Assembly (NCBI RefSeq): GCF_001884135.1
Contig: NZ_MAOC01000093.1
Span: 124,001 to 188,000, forward strand
Reading direction: 5' to 3'
DNA length: 64,000 nucleotides
Source: Bacillus nitratireducens
GTDB taxonomy: Bacteria; Bacillota; Bacilli; Bacillales; Bacillaceae_G
Position numbers and translations under genes: made by a program. The notes under the pieces were generated by a model. The model saw nothing but the letters and a program-made list of their open reading frames with translations, searched no databases and was not told where the DNA came from. Below are positions 27,283 through 36,457 of the stretch, piece by piece; positions within the stretch are counted from its first letter, which is position 1, and the number at the start of each line of letters is the position of its first letter.

Positions 27283-28773
27283 ATGAGAATGCACATTGAA
27301 ATGAAAAATATTTCAAAAGCGTTCAGTGGTAATCCTGTTCTAAAAAACGCACAGTTTACGATTGAAACAGGAGAAGTCCATGCATTGATGGGGGAAAATG
27401 GAGCGGGGAAATCGACGCTCATGAAGATTTTAACAGGTGTATATAAAAAAGACAGTGGAACAGTCACGATTGATGGGCAAGAACGAACTTTTAAAAATGC
27501 GAAAGAAGCAGAAGAGTATGGTATTGCATTTATCCATCAAGAGTTGAACATATTACCAAATTTAACGGTAGCTGAAAATATGTTTCTCGGTAAAGAGTTA
27601 ATGTATGGGAAAACAGGTATTTTACGTTCGCGTCAAATGAATGCGATTGCCCAGCAGCAACTAGCGGAATTAGGGTTACATGTAAAAGGCGCTATGCTAG
27701 CAGGTGAATTATCGGTTGGACAACAGCAAATTATCGAAATTGCGAAAGCATTAATGACAAATGCGAGCGTTATTATTATGGACGAACCTACAGCAGCATT
27801 AACGGATCGCGAGATTGAAACGCTGTTTACTGTTATTAATAAATTACGTAAAGAGGGCGTTTCATTCGTTTATATTTCACACCGGATGGAAGAAATTTTT
27901 TCAATATGTGATGCTATTACAATTTTGCGTGATGGAGAATATGTAGGGAAAAGATTAATTCCGGAAACGTCATTTGATGAAGTAGTGAGTATGATGGTGG
28001 GCCGCAGTATTGGTGAACGTTACCCAGAGCGAAATAGTCAAATTGGCGAAGTGATTTTTGAAATGCGTAACGGAACGAAAAAAGGAAAATTTGAAAATGT
28101 TTCGTTTCAAGTTAGAAAAGGTGAAATCCTTGGTGTTGCTGGTTTGATGGGAGCCGGTCGTACGGATATCATGAAAGCAATATTTGGATATGAACCGCTC
28201 GATTCAGGACAAATTTTTATGAATGGACAAGAAGTGAAAATTGATAGTCCGATAGATGCGATTAGACAAAGAATAGCTTTCATTACAGAGGATAGAAAAT
28301 CTGAAGGGTTAGTGTTAGATTTCTCAATTCGAGAAAATTTAGCTTTACCGAATTTAGAAAGTCTTTCAAAGGGAAGTGTCCTTAGTAACGAACTAGAACA
28401 ACAGTTTACAGCGGATATGATGAAGCTACTTAATGTGAAAGCATCTAGTGGAGAGCAAGCTGTAAAATCTCTTTCTGGTGGAAATCAGCAAAAGATTGTA
28501 ATTGCAAAATGGCTAGGTATTCATCCGCAGTTACTCATTTTAGATGAGCCAACAAGGGGTGTAGATGTTGGGGCGAAAAAAGAAATTTACTCTATTATGA
28601 ATAAGCTTACAGAGCAAGGAGATACCGTTATTATGGTATCATCTGAGCTTCCAGAAGTTTTAGGAATGAGTGATCGCGTTCTTGTTATTCATGAAGGAAA
28701 AGTCGGCGGCATTTTAGAGAAAGATGAGGCATCACAAGAGTCTATTATGGCACTAGCTACAGGGGGAGAGTAA
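27283..28773 (+). CDS. rbsA: Ribose ABC transporter ATPase (double ABC)
   Basis: About 496 residues with two tandem ABC modules. Module 1: Walker [10 protein letters not shown] (about residue 38), signature LSVGQQQ, Walker [12 protein letters not shown]. Module 2: a degenerate Walker [10 protein letters not shown] (about 285), signature LSGGNQQK, and [14 protein letters not shown], as in all RbsA proteins. Possible starts are GTG 27280, ATG 27283 and ATG 27289; AAAGGGA at 27272 favours 27283 or 27289. Confidence 0.93.
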   Translation: MRMHIEMKNISKAFSGNPVLKNAQFTIETGEVHALMGENGAGKSTLMKILTGVYKKDSGTVTIDGQERTFKNAKEAEEYGIAFIHQELNILPNLTVAENMFLGKELMYGKTGILRSRQMNAIAQQQLAELGLHVKGAMLAGELSVGQQQIIEIAKALMTNASVIIMDEPTAALTDREIETLFTVINKLRKEGVSFVYISHRMEEIFSICDAITILRDGEYVGKRLIPETSFDEVVSMMVGRSIGERYPERNSQIGEVIFEMRNGTKKGKFENVSFQVRKGEILGVAGLMGAGRTDIMKAIFGYEPLDSGQIFMNGQEVKIDSPIDAIRQRIAFITEDRKSEGLVLDFSIRENLALPNLESLSKGSVLSNELEQQFTADMMKLLNVKASSGEQAVKSLSGGNQQKIVIAKWLGIHPQLLILDEPTRGVDVGAKKEIYSIMNKLTEQGDTVIMVSSELPEVLGMSDRVLVIHEGKVGGILEKDEASQESIMALATGGE

Positions 28774-28775
28774 GG

Positions 28776-29711
28776 ATGGCTAAGAAGGGGAATGTATTAC
28801 AACAACTCGGTTCTTTAATCGGTTTAGTATTAATTATCGTCGTAATTACAGCTTTAAATCCGGCATTTATTGAGATTCCAAATTTATTTAATATACTGCG
28901 TCAAGTATCGATTAATGCGCTTATTGCATTCGGAATGACCTTTGTAATTTTAACAGGGGGTATTGACTTATCGGTAGGTTCTATTTTAGCATTATCAAGT
29001 GCACTTGTTGCTGGAATGATGGCAAGTGGCATGGACCCGTTCCTTGCGATGGCAGTTGGATTATTAGCTGGTCTTGTAATGGGAATTGTAAACGGTATCA
29101 TCATAGCGAAGGGAAAGGTAGCCCCATTTATTGCAACTTTAGCAACAATGACTATTTTTCGCGGGTTGACGCTTGTTTATATGGACGGACGTCCGATCAC
29201 TGGTCTTGGTGATCATTTAATGTTCCAAATGTTTGGCCGCGGTTATTTTCTCGGTATTCCGGTACCAGCTGTTACAATGATGGTCGCTTTCGCAGTACTG
29301 TACTTCATTTTGAAGAAAACGACATTTGGTCGCCGTACATTTGCAATTGGTGGAAATGAAGAAGCAGCAGCATTATCAGGTATTAATGTTACGAGAATTA
29401 AAGTAATGATTTATGGTCTTTCCGGAATTTTGGCAGCGCTTGCAGGTATTGTCTTAACATCACGACTAGATTCTGCACAGCCGACTGCAGGTACTTCTTA
29501 CGAATTAGATGCAATTGCAGCAGTTGTATTAGGTGGAACAAGTCTTTCTGGGGGAAGAGGTTGGATTGTTGGTACATTCATCGGTGTACTTATTATCGGT
29601 GTACTAAATAACGGTTTAAATTTATTAGGCGTATCTTCTTTCTTCCAACAAGTTGTAAAAGGACTTGTAATCTTACTAGCTGTATTAATTGATCGTCGAA
29701 AAGAAGCGTAA
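28776..29711 (+). CDS. rbsC: Ribose ABC transporter permease
   Basis: A 311-residue membrane permease of the RbsC/AraH family with 8-10 membrane segments. LTGGIDLSVGSILALSSALVAG near residue 65 and AIGGNEEAAALSGINVTRIK near 190 are family signatures. It starts two bases after the rbsA stop and its stop overlaps the region of the rbsB ribosome site. Confidence 0.94.
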   Translation: MAKKGNVLQQLGSLIGLVLIIVVITALNPAFIEIPNLFNILRQVSINALIAFGMTFVILTGGIDLSVGSILALSSALVAGMMASGMDPFLAMAVGLLAGLVMGIVNGIIIAKGKVAPFIATLATMTIFRGLTLVYMDGRPITGLGDHLMFQMFGRGYFLGIPVPAVTMMVAFAVLYFILKKTTFGRRTFAIGGNEEAAALSGINVTRIKVMIYGLSGILAALAGIVLTSRLDSAQPTAGTSYELDAIAAVVLGGTSLSGGRGWIVGTFIGVLIIGVLNNGLNLLGVSSFFQQVVKGLVILLAVLIDRRKEA

Positions 29712-29725
29712 TGGAGGGACAGTTC

Positions 29726-30649
29726 ATGAAGAAATGGTTACTTATACTCGTTGCATGTATTATGGTCATTACTGCTGGTTGTTCAATGGAACCACCAGAA
29801 TGGGCAAAGGATTCTAGCGATAAAGGTCGAAATAAAACTATTAAAGTTGGATTCTCTGTTTCAACTTTAAACAATCCATTTTTCGTCACTTTGAAAAAAG
29901 GGGCAGAAAAGAAAGCGAAAGAAAGCGGCATTGAGTTGATTGCTGTTGATGCACAAAATGATGCAGCGAAGCAAACAAACGATGTTGAAGATTTAATTCA
30001 AAAAGGTGTCGATGTAGTTGTTATTAATCCAACTGACTCAGATGCCGTTGCTTCAGCGGTAAGTGCAGCTAATGCAGCTAATGTTCCTGTTATTACAGTA
30101 GACCGAGTTGCGAATTCGGGTAAAGTTGTTTCTCACATTGCTTCTAACAATGTCGAAGGTGGTCAAATGGCTAGTGATTACATTCGGGAGTTAGTTGGTG
30201 AAGGAACAAATGTTGCTGAGTTAGAAGGAATCCCTGGATCGTCTGCTGCTCGTGAGCGTGGGAAAGGATTCCATAACGTAGCTGATAAGTCTTTAAAAGT
30301 AGTAGCAAAACAAGCAGCTGATTTCGATCGTGCAAAAGGATTATCCGTTATGGAAAATATTTTGCAAGCAAATAGCGATATAAAAGCAGTGTTTGCTCAT
30401 AACGATGAAATGGCATTGGGCGCACTTGAGGCATTGAAATCTGCTGGTAAAACAGATGTGGTTGTTGTTGGATTTGATGCAACAGACGATGCTGTAAAAG
30501 CGGTTAAAGATGGGCGCATGGCAGCAACAGTCGCTCAAAAACCGGAATTAATCGGAGAGAAGGCGATGGAAACAGCGAAAGAGATAACACAAGGTAAAAA
30601 AGTGGACAAATTTATTCCGATCGAATTAGAGCTTATTAAGAAAAAATAA
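29726..30649 (+). CDS. rbsB: D-ribose-binding lipoprotein
   Basis: A 307-residue sugar-binding lipoprotein. Signal MKKWLLILVACIMVITAGCS gives lipobox ITAGC (Cys19). The Peripla_BP_4 fold begins KVGFSVSTLNNPFFVTLKKG, with the ligand-binding NPFF and later FDATDDAVKAV. ATG 29726 is preferred because GGAGGG lies 7 bases upstream; in-frame ATG 29711 overlaps the rbsC stop. It captures ribose for RbsAC. Confidence 0.94.
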   Translation: MKKWLLILVACIMVITAGCSMEPPEWAKDSSDKGRNKTIKVGFSVSTLNNPFFVTLKKGAEKKAKESGIELIAVDAQNDAAKQTNDVEDLIQKGVDVVVINPTDSDAVASAVSAANAANVPVITVDRVANSGKVVSHIASNNVEGGQMASDYIRELVGEGTNVAELEGIPGSSAARERGKGFHNVADKSLKVVAKQAADFDRAKGLSVMENILQANSDIKAVFAHNDEMALGALEALKSAGKTDVVVVGFDATDDAVKAVKDGRMAATVAQKPELIGEKAMETAKEITQGKKVDKFIPIELELIKKK

Positions 30650-30687
30650 ATAAATATAAAATGAAAATTAGGAAGGAAGAATAACAA

Positions 30688-31335
30688 ATGAAATTTTTTA
30701 TTGATACAGCAAACATTAACGAAATTAAAGAGGCAAATGCATTAGGTGTAGTAGCTGGAGTAACGACAAACCCATCACTTGTAGCAAAAGAAGGCGTAGA
30801 TTTCCATGAGCGTATTCGTGAAATTTGCAGCTTTATTGAAGGACCTGTAAGCGCAGAAGTAATTAGCTTAGAAGCTGATAAAATGATTGAAGAAGGAAAA
30901 GAGTTAGCAAAAATCGCTCCAAACGTTGTTGTAAAAGTTCCAATGACAACAGAAGGCTTAAAAGCAGTAAAAGCATTCTCAGATTTAGGAATTCGTACAA
31001 ACGTTACATTAGTATTCTCAGCAGTGCAAGCATTACTTGCAGCTCGCGCTGGTGCGACATATGTTTCACCATTCTTAGGTCGCCTAGATGATATCGGTCA
31101 TAACGGTATGGACTTAATTCGCCAAATCGCAGAAATCTTTGCAATTCACGGCATTGAAACAGAAATCATTGCAGCATCTGTACGTCACAGTGTTCACGTA
31201 ACAGAAGCAGCATTAAACGGTTCACATATTGCGACAATCCCAGCAAACGTAATCGCTTCATTAGTGAAGCACCCATTAACAGATCAAGGAATTGAGAAAT
31301 TCTTAGCTGATTGGGAAAAAACACAAGAGAAATAA
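30688..31335 (+). CDS. Transaldolase-like / fructose-6-phosphate aldolase family protein
   Basis: A 215-residue member of the short transaldolase (MipB/TalC/FSA) family. [13 protein letters not shown] (about residues 24-36) and VVVKVPMT with the Schiff-base Lys83 are diagnostic. It is co-directional with rbsB (38-base gap, GGAAGGA ribosome site) and ends at the operon terminator, so it appears to be the last gene of the rbs operon, where it could connect ribose-derived pentose phosphates to fructose-6-phosphate. Transaldolase and F6P aldolase activity cannot be told apart by reading. Confidence 0.9.
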   Translation: MKFFIDTANINEIKEANALGVVAGVTTNPSLVAKEGVDFHERIREICSFIEGPVSAEVISLEADKMIEEGKELAKIAPNVVVKVPMTTEGLKAVKAFSDLGIRTNVTLVFSAVQALLAARAGATYVSPFLGRLDDIGHNGMDLIRQIAEIFAIHGIETEIIAASVRHSVHVTEAALNGSHIATIPANVIASLVKHPLTDQGIEKFLADWEKTQEK

Positions 31336-31345
31336 TATGAAATGG

Positions 31346-31380
31346 AGAACCCAAGTTTAATTAACTTGGGTTCTTTTTTT
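31346..31380 (+). terminator. Terminator of the rbs operon
   Basis: A 12-bp AGAACCCAAGTT stem around a 5-nt loop and seven Ts. Confidence 0.92.
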
Positions 31381-31396
31381 GGTTTGAAAGAATTTT

Positions 31397-31412
31397 CATG
31401 CAATTGTGCATA
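31397..31412 (+). promoter_or_regulatory. PlcR box upstream of inhA2
   Basis: CATGCAATTGTGCATA matches the PlcR consensus TATGNANNNNTNCATA at every specified position except the first base. It lies 222 bases before the inhA2 start. Confidence 0.75.
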
Positions 31413-31519
31413 TTGACTTTTAAATTTTTAATATAAGCTATTTAATATATAACAAATCACTCTTTATTTTTTATATTTCGATATAAAAAGATAGAGGGTC
31501 TGACCAGAAAACTGGAGGG

Positions 31520-31567
31520 CATGATTCTATAACAGAAAGCTTATTTCTTATAGAATCATGTCTTTTA
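31520..31567 (+). other. Leader hairpin upstream of inhA2
   Basis: A 12-bp perfect stem CATGATTCTATA/TATAGAATCATG plus an inner AGAAA/TTTCT helix, followed by TCTTTTATT. It is placed between the PlcR box and inhA2, hence probably inside the 5' untranslated region, and could attenuate transcription or stabilise the message. Confidence 0.6.
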
Positions 31568-31634
31568 TTATACAAGGGAGGATAGATTACGTATTTTTAT
31601 CTGGAGTTAAGATTGATACAAGGGGATGATTAAG

Positions 31635-34028
31635 ATGAGAAAAAAAGCGCCATTTAAAGTGTTGTCATCACTAACGATCGCAACACTCATTGGATGCTCA
31701 GCTGTAATGAGTGCTCCGTTAGCATACGCAGAAACGCCAGCAAAAGAAAGTGTGTCTACAACGCCAATTGATCACAATTTAATTCAAGAAGATCGTTTAG
31801 CAGAAGCGCTGAAAGAAAGAGGAACGATTAATCCAGCCTCTTCTAAAGAAGAGACGAAAAAGGCTGTAGAGCAATATATTGAAAAGAAGCAAGGGGATCA
31901 GGCAAATAAAGAAATTCTTCCAGATGATGCAACTAAAGAAGCATCTGATTTCGTAAAAAAGGTAAAAGAAAAAAAGATGGAAGAAAAGGAGAAAGTAAAG
32001 AAAGCTGAAAAAAATGTTAGCCCTGATCAAAAGCCAGAGCCAAATAAAAAACAATTAGATGGGAAAGTTCCAACTTCTAAGGCGAAACAAGCTCCATATA
32101 ATGGACCTGTCCGCAATGATAAAGTGTTAGTGTTACTCGTTGAGTTTAGTGATTATAAACATAATAATATTGAGCAAACACCAGGTTATATGTATTCGAA
32201 AGATTTTAGTAGAGAACATTATCAAAAGATGTTATTCGGTAATGAGCCTTACACATTATTTGATGGTTCGAAAGTAAAAACATTTAAGCAATATTATGAA
32301 GAGCAGTCTGGTGGTAGTTATACGACAGACGGATACGTAACAGAGTGGTTAACTGTTCCAGGTAAAGCTGCTGATTACGGTGCTGATGGTAGTAGCGGTC
32401 ATGATAATAAAGGACCAAAAGGCGCACGTGATTTAGTGAAGGAAGCTTTAAATGCGGCAGCTGAAAAGGGATTAGATTTATCTCAATTTGATCAATTTGA
32501 CAGATATGATACAAATGGTGATGGTAATCAAAATGAATCTGACGGTGTAATTGATCATTTAATGGTAATCCATGCTGGTGTTGGTCAAGAAGCTGGTGGT
32601 GGTAAATTAGGTGATGATGCGATTTGGTCACATCGTTCAAAATTAGCAAGAGATCCAGTAGCGATTGAAGGTACAAAATCAAAGGTAGATTACTTTGGTG
32701 GAAAAGTAGCGGCTCATGATTACACAATTGAACCAGAAGACGGTGCAGTAGGTGTGTTTGCACACGAATTTGGACATGACCTTGGTTTACCAGATGAGTA
32801 TGATACGAATTATACTGGAAATGGATCACCTGTCGAAGCTTGGTCATTAATGAGTGGAGGTAGTTGGACAGGAAAAATCGCAGGAACAGAGCCAACTAGT
32901 TTTTCACCACAGAATAAAGATTTCTTACAAAAGAATATGGGTGGAAACTGGGCGAAAATTTTAGAAGTAGATTACGATAAAATTAAGAGTGGTGTAGGAG
33001 TTCCTACATATATTGATCAAAGTGTTACGAAATCAAATCGTCCAGGTGTTGTACGTGTCAACTTACCGGGTAAGAGTATTGAAACAATTAAGCCTGGATT
33101 TGGAAAGCGTGCATACTATAGTACAAGAGGCGATGATATTCATACGACATTAGAAACACCATTCTTCGATTTAACAAAAGGAACAAATGCAAAATTTGAT
33201 TATAAAGCGAATTATGAACTAGAAGCAGAGTGTGATTTCATCGAAGTACATGCTGTAACTGAAGATGGAACGAAAACATTAATTGATAGATTGGGAGAAA
33301 ACATAGTCCAAGAAGATAAAGATACAACAGATGGAAAATGGATTGATAAATCATACGATTTAAGTCAATTTAAAGGGAAGAAAGTTAAACTACAATTCGA
33401 CTATATTACAGATCCAGCTTTAACATATAAAGGTTTCGCAATGGATAATGTAAATGTAATAGTTGATGGACAAGTAGTATTTTCAGATGACGCAGAAGGA
33501 CAGTCTAAAATGAAGTTAAATGGATTCGTTGTTTCTGATGGGACAGAACAGAAACCCCATTATTATTATCTAGAGTGGAGAAACTATGCTGGATCAGATA
33601 ATGGATTAAAAGCGGGAAAAGGTCCGGTGTATAATACAGGTCTTGTCGTTTGGTATGCAGATGATAGTTTCAAAGATAACTGGGTTGGGTTACATCCAGG
33701 TGAAGGCTTCCTTGGTGTTGTAGATTCTCATCCAGAAGCGATTGTTGGAAATTTAGGCGAGAAACCAGCATACGGTAATACTGGAATTCAAATTGCAGAT
33801 GCTGCATTTTCATTTGATCAAACACCTTCATGGAGTGTAAATTCATTTACACGAGGACAGTTTAATTATACTGGATTACAAGGTGTTACAACGTTTGATG
33901 ATTCAAAAGTATATAGTAACAAACAAATTGCAGATGCGGGAAGAAAAGTTCCAAACCTTGGGCTTAAATTCCAAGTTGTTGGACAGGCAGAGGATAAATC
34001 GGCAGGCGCTGTTTGGATTAAACGTTAA
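31635..34028 (+). CDS. inhA2: Immune inhibitor A metalloprotease (InhA2 type, M6 family)
   Basis: A 797-residue secreted zinc protease. The signal peptide ends near LAYA-ET (about residue 36), followed by a Lys/Glu-rich propeptide to about residue 120. The zincin motif [14 protein letters not shown] begins at His377, with zinc ligands His377 and His381 and catalytic Glu378. C-terminal beta domains include a MAM/VEG-like region with [16 protein letters not shown] 31635 is chosen over ATG 31626, which directly abuts the AGGGG ribosome site. InhA proteins degrade host antibacterial and matrix proteins. A PlcR box and phospholipase genes nearby support the InhA2 paralogue. Confidence 0.93.
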   Translation: MRKKAPFKVLSSLTIATLIGCSAVMSAPLAYAETPAKESVSTTPIDHNLIQEDRLAEALKERGTINPASSKEETKKAVEQYIEKKQGDQANKEILPDDATKEASDFVKKVKEKKMEEKEKVKKAEKNVSPDQKPEPNKKQLDGKVPTSKAKQAPYNGPVRNDKVLVLLVEFSDYKHNNIEQTPGYMYSKDFSREHYQKMLFGNEPYTLFDGSKVKTFKQYYEEQSGGSYTTDGYVTEWLTVPGKAADYGADGSSGHDNKGPKGARDLVKEALNAAAEKGLDLSQFDQFDRYDTNGDGNQNESDGVIDHLMVIHAGVGQEAGGGKLGDDAIWSHRSKLARDPVAIEGTKSKVDYFGGKVAAHDYTIEPEDGAVGVFAHEFGHDLGLPDEYDTNYTGNGSPVEAWSLMSGGSWTGKIAGTEPTSFSPQNKDFLQKNMGGNWAKILEVDYDKIKSGVGVPTYIDQSVTKSNRPGVVRVNLPGKSIETIKPGFGKRAYYSTRGDDIHTTLETPFFDLTKGTNAKFDYKANYELEAECDFIEVHAVTEDGTKTLIDRLGENIVQEDKDTTDGKWIDKSYDLSQFKGKKVKLQFDYITDPALTYKGFAMDNVNVIVDGQVVFSDDAEGQSKMKLNGFVVSDGTEQKPHYYYLEWRNYAGSDNGLKAGKGPVYNTGLVVWYADDSFKDNWVGLHPGEGFLGVVDSHPEAIVGNLGEKPAYGNTGIQIADAAFSFDQTPSWSVNSFTRGQFNYTGLQGVTTFDDSKVYSNKQIADAGRKVPNLGLKFQVVGQAEDKSAGAVWIKR

Positions 34029-34034
34029 TAACAT

Positions 34035-34068
34035 AAAAGCACATTCTTCATATGAAGAATGTGCTTTT
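34035..34068 (+). terminator. 34-bp perfect palindrome after inhA2
   Basis: AAAAGCACATTCTTCAT paired with its exact complement, no loop bases; terminator for inhA2. Confidence 0.8.
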
Positions 34069-34290
34069 CAATTTGTACAGTAAGTTATTATTTTAGCTTA
34101 TGTAATACAAGTGTCTGTTCATATGTAGTGTATCAAATTATGTGGGGAAAAGAAATATTTCCGAGGAAATTGTCGAAGTATCGTTGGTATTTATACACTT
34201 TTTTTGTAAAAGAAGAAATGTAGTGTTGCCTTTACAGTTTAATTTATTTACATTGTTATTTAGTTAGACACAAAAGTAATATATTCGGCA
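34069..34290. other. AT-rich intergenic region without a supported gene
   Basis: The region holds only a 27-codon frame (34140-34223) without a ribosome site and no clear promoter hexamers. It ends at a terminator that has no obvious gene in front of it. Confidence 0.5.
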
Positions 34291-34324
34291 AAAAAAGAGC
34301 TCTATTCGATAGGGCTCTTTTTTA
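34291..34324 (+). terminator. Terminator-like hairpin just upstream of the zinc-ribbon gene
   Basis: AAAAAGAGCTCTA/TAGGGCTCTTTTT with G-U tolerance and a T run. It ends about 22 bases before the next start codon, so it either backs up the inhA2 terminator or controls the following gene from its leader. Confidence 0.75.
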
Positions 34325-34346
34325 TGGATAGAAAGGAGTGAGTTAA

Positions 34347-34688
34347 ATGAAAGAAATAATTGAATGTCCACAGTGTGAAGGGAATATTACTACGCAACAT
34401 ATTATTGATCTCCCGCATCCTTTTTCATTCAGGTGTCCACACTGTAAGGTGAAATTAAAAGAAATGCGGATCACACCATGTTTAATATTAGCGGCAATTT
34501 GTATCATTCCAGTGCTTATTATGATCGGAGAGAGTATTAAGGAATTACTAGTAAAATATTTTTCTATTATAGACGATGTACCAACTGTACTTATTTTCTT
34601 CTTATTTTGTTATCCATTGTATTATCTCTATGAAAAATATAATGCCATATTGTTTATTAAATACGGCTTATTGAAAGTTAAAAGTTAA
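34347..34688 (+). CDS. Hypothetical membrane protein with N-terminal zinc ribbon
   Basis: A 113-residue protein. Cysteine pairs CPQC (residue about 7) and CPHC (about 31) form a rubredoxin-like zinc ribbon, followed by two membrane segments (about 48-66 and 78-98). AAAGGAG lies 10 bases before the ATG. It resembles small prokaryotic zinc-ribbon/membrane proteins of unknown function. It is followed after 16 bases by another small membrane protein and probably forms a two-gene unit with it. Confidence 0.75.
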   Translation: MKEIIECPQCEGNITTQHIIDLPHPFSFRCPHCKVKLKEMRITPCLILAAICIIPVLIMIGESIKELLVKYFSIIDDVPTVLIFFLFCYPLYYLYEKYNAILFIKYGLLKVKS

Positions 34689-34704
34689 ATAGGAGTTTAT
34701 CATT

Positions 34705-35136
34705 ATGTTGTGGAAAGTTTATTTAGTCATTGTAGCGATATTAACTATTACTTCGCTAGTAAGAGGTATGTATCAAACGCCAATTCAAAAGTTTGATTTT
34801 GTATTGACTATAATTACGTGGATTGGGCTATTTGGTTTTGTCTTTGATGTAGAGATATTAATCCCACTCGTGTGGAAATGCATCTTCGTATTTAGCGTTA
34901 TTTGGACTTGGAGTGCCGTTTTTGTTTTACGTTTATATGAAGAGAAGAATGCCCCGTTACCTTTTATATTCAAATTAATTGGTATTATTCCAACGCTGCC
35001 ATTATATTACGGGGTATATCAATATGCATTTAAAAAAAAGACAATGATGGTATTAACCCATCATTGTCTTTTTTACTTTGCTTTTTGCTTTACTTTTTAT
35101 TTTGCTTCTTACATAAATCATTCCAGCGAATGTTAA
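34705..35136 (+). CDS. Hypothetical small membrane protein whose frame runs through a terminator
   Basis: A 143-residue frame with four hydrophobic segments in the first 110 residues (MLWKVYLVIVAILTITSLV; FDFVLTIITWIGLFGFVFDV; WKCIFVFSVIWTWSAVFVL; LIGIIPTLPLYYG). The last 30 residues are encoded by the strong terminator at 35034-35074 and by the antisense of the convergent MFS gene (84-bp overlap). The natural protein may have ended near the FKKK residues at about 110; the present stop lies beyond the terminator. No family recognised. Confidence 0.6.
   Translation: MLWKVYLVIVAILTITSLVRGMYQTPIQKFDFVLTIITWIGLFGFVFDVEILIPLVWKCIFVFSVIWTWSAVFVLRLYEEKNAPLPFIFKLIGIIPTLPLYYGVYQYAFKKKTMMVLTHHCLFYFAFCFTFYFASYINHSSEC
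35034..35074. terminator. Bidirectional terminator inside the 34705 reading frame
   Basis: AAAAGACAATGATGG (to 35050) pairs with CCATCATTGTCTTTT (35058 on), with A and T runs on both sides, between convergent genes. Confidence 0.88.
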
Positions 35137-36231
35137 TAAGAATACAGTTCCGATAACGAAGCTGACGCTAGGGGATGCCCCGATTGCACCAACTGTAAAG
35201 GATCCAGCAACAACTCCTAATGAGAAGAAAGCATAAAACAATCCGAATGCTTTTCCGCGCTTATCATCTGTCGTATTTTCAACAAGTAATGCATTTATCG
35301 ATGGGAAAAGGATAGCGAATCCAATGCCATAAATCATCATAACGATAAAGAGCATACCTTTTGTTGCGAATAATCCAAGTAAAGATAACGCGAATGCCAT
35401 TACTGCAATACCAATTAGCATGAGTTTTGAACGATTAAATCGATCGTAAATGCGATTTGTTGGCAGTAAGAAGAAGAGGATAGCGGTAATTCCAAATACA
35501 CTTAACATCATGCCTGTTGTAGATGCTTTAAGTGCTAACGCCTCAACTTTTACTGGTAACATATAAGTGACAATTCCTTGTGAAAACATTAGTGTGAAAG
35601 CACCAATATATGCTTGTAATAACGGTTCTGATTTCAATAGTTCAATCATATCTTCTTTGTTCATCATTTGAGTTCTTGATGTATCTTTTCTTGATACGTT
35701 ATTTGGTAAGAAGAATAGAGATACGATTGTACCAAGGACCATTAAAATAGAAATGGTAATGAACACCCACTCTATACCAGCAGTTGCTTTCATAATTCCA
35801 CTGAAAGCCGGTCCTACAATTGCCGCTGTTCCAACAGCAGCACCAGATAGAGCCATTGCCTTACCTTGTCTTGCTGAATTTGTTTGTTTTGATAAAAACG
35901 TAAAGGCAGCAGGAATTAAAAAGCCGTCACTAAAGCCGTGCATAAAGCGCACAACTAATAGTTGTTCACCACTTTGAACAACGGTGTATAACAAGACTAT
36001 GAAACTCGTAAGTCCCATGCTTATATAAAGTATTTTTTTTGCACCAAATTTATCGACAGCAGCGCCAGCAATAATATTACCGATCATATTAGCGAATGAG
36101 TACATACCGACAACTAGCCCAATAATAAGAGGAGATCCTCCAAGACTTTGAGCGAACGTACTCATAATAGGTAATTGTGAAAATGTATCTAGAAACGCTA
36201 CGATAACAATAAAGTAAATAAAATATTTCAA
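35053..36231 (-). CDS. MFS transporter, probable drug or metabolite exporter
   Basis: A 392-residue, 12-segment major facilitator. Motif A is visible as GAAVDKFGAKKILY (about residues 56-69), and FLDTFSQLPIMSTFAQSLGGS in TM1 recalls the DHA1 drug exporters. A basic tail (KSKIKSKAKSKVKK) ends the protein. Its upstream region contains a perfect 13-bp inverted repeat (36265-36297) overlapping the probable promoter, so it seems regulated, but no regulator gene is adjacent. Substrate unknown. Confidence 0.88.
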   Translation of the reverse strand: MKYFIYFIVIVAFLDTFSQLPIMSTFAQSLGGSPLIIGLVVGMYSFANMIGNIIAGAAVDKFGAKKILYISMGLTSFIVLLYTVVQSGEQLLVVRFMHGFSDGFLIPAAFTFLSKQTNSARQGKAMALSGAAVGTAAIVGPAFSGIMKATAGIEWVFITISILMVLGTIVSLFFLPNNVSRKDTSRTQMMNKEDMIELLKSEPLLQAYIGAFTLMFSQGIVTYMLPVKVEALALKASTTGMMLSVFGITAILFFLLPTNRIYDRFNRSKLMLIGIAVMAFALSLLGLFATKGMLFIVMMIYGIGFAILFPSINALLVENTTDDKRGKAFGLFYAFFSLGVVAGSFTVGAIGASPSVSFVIGTVFLLTFAGMIYVRSKIKSKAKSKVKKTMMG

Positions 36232-36264
36232 GCGATATTCACCTCTCCTCTGCTATTATGGCAT

Positions 36265-36297
36265 AATGCTAATTTCAACCGCAATGAAATTAGCATT
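36265..36297. promoter_or_regulatory. Perfect 13-bp inverted repeat upstream of the MFS gene
   Basis: AATGCTAATTTCA and its complement flank a 7-bp spacer, 34 bases before the MFS start. On the minus strand TTGCGG within it and CATAAT 18 bases on could be the promoter, so the repeat would be an operator. The regulator is unknown. Confidence 0.6.
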
Positions 36298-36376
36298 AAC
36301 AGATGTGGAAAAAAGTACAAAGTGACAAAATATTGAACGCTATTTGTTAAAATTTAGTGGAAATGAGATTGTTTTT

Positions 36377-36405
36377 TTGAAATATATGGATAAAAGTATT
36401 ATAAT
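36377..36405 (+). promoter_or_regulatory. Promoter of the butanediol dehydrogenase gene
   Basis: TTGAAA (36377-36382), 17 bases, TATAAT (36400-36405), 52 bases before the start codon. Confidence 0.75.
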
Positions 36406-36457
36406 AGATTTGTAAACTTCACCAGGTTAAGTATATACGTAGAGAGGGATGTATAAA

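Noticed and set aside
32284-32895. 203-codon open frame on the minus strand
   Set aside because: It is antisense to the inhA2 catalytic domain. Its His/Leu-rich composition mirrors the codon pattern of the real gene.
34140-34223. 27-codon frame after inhA2
   Set aside because: No ribosome site or promoter; a chance frame until conservation is shown.
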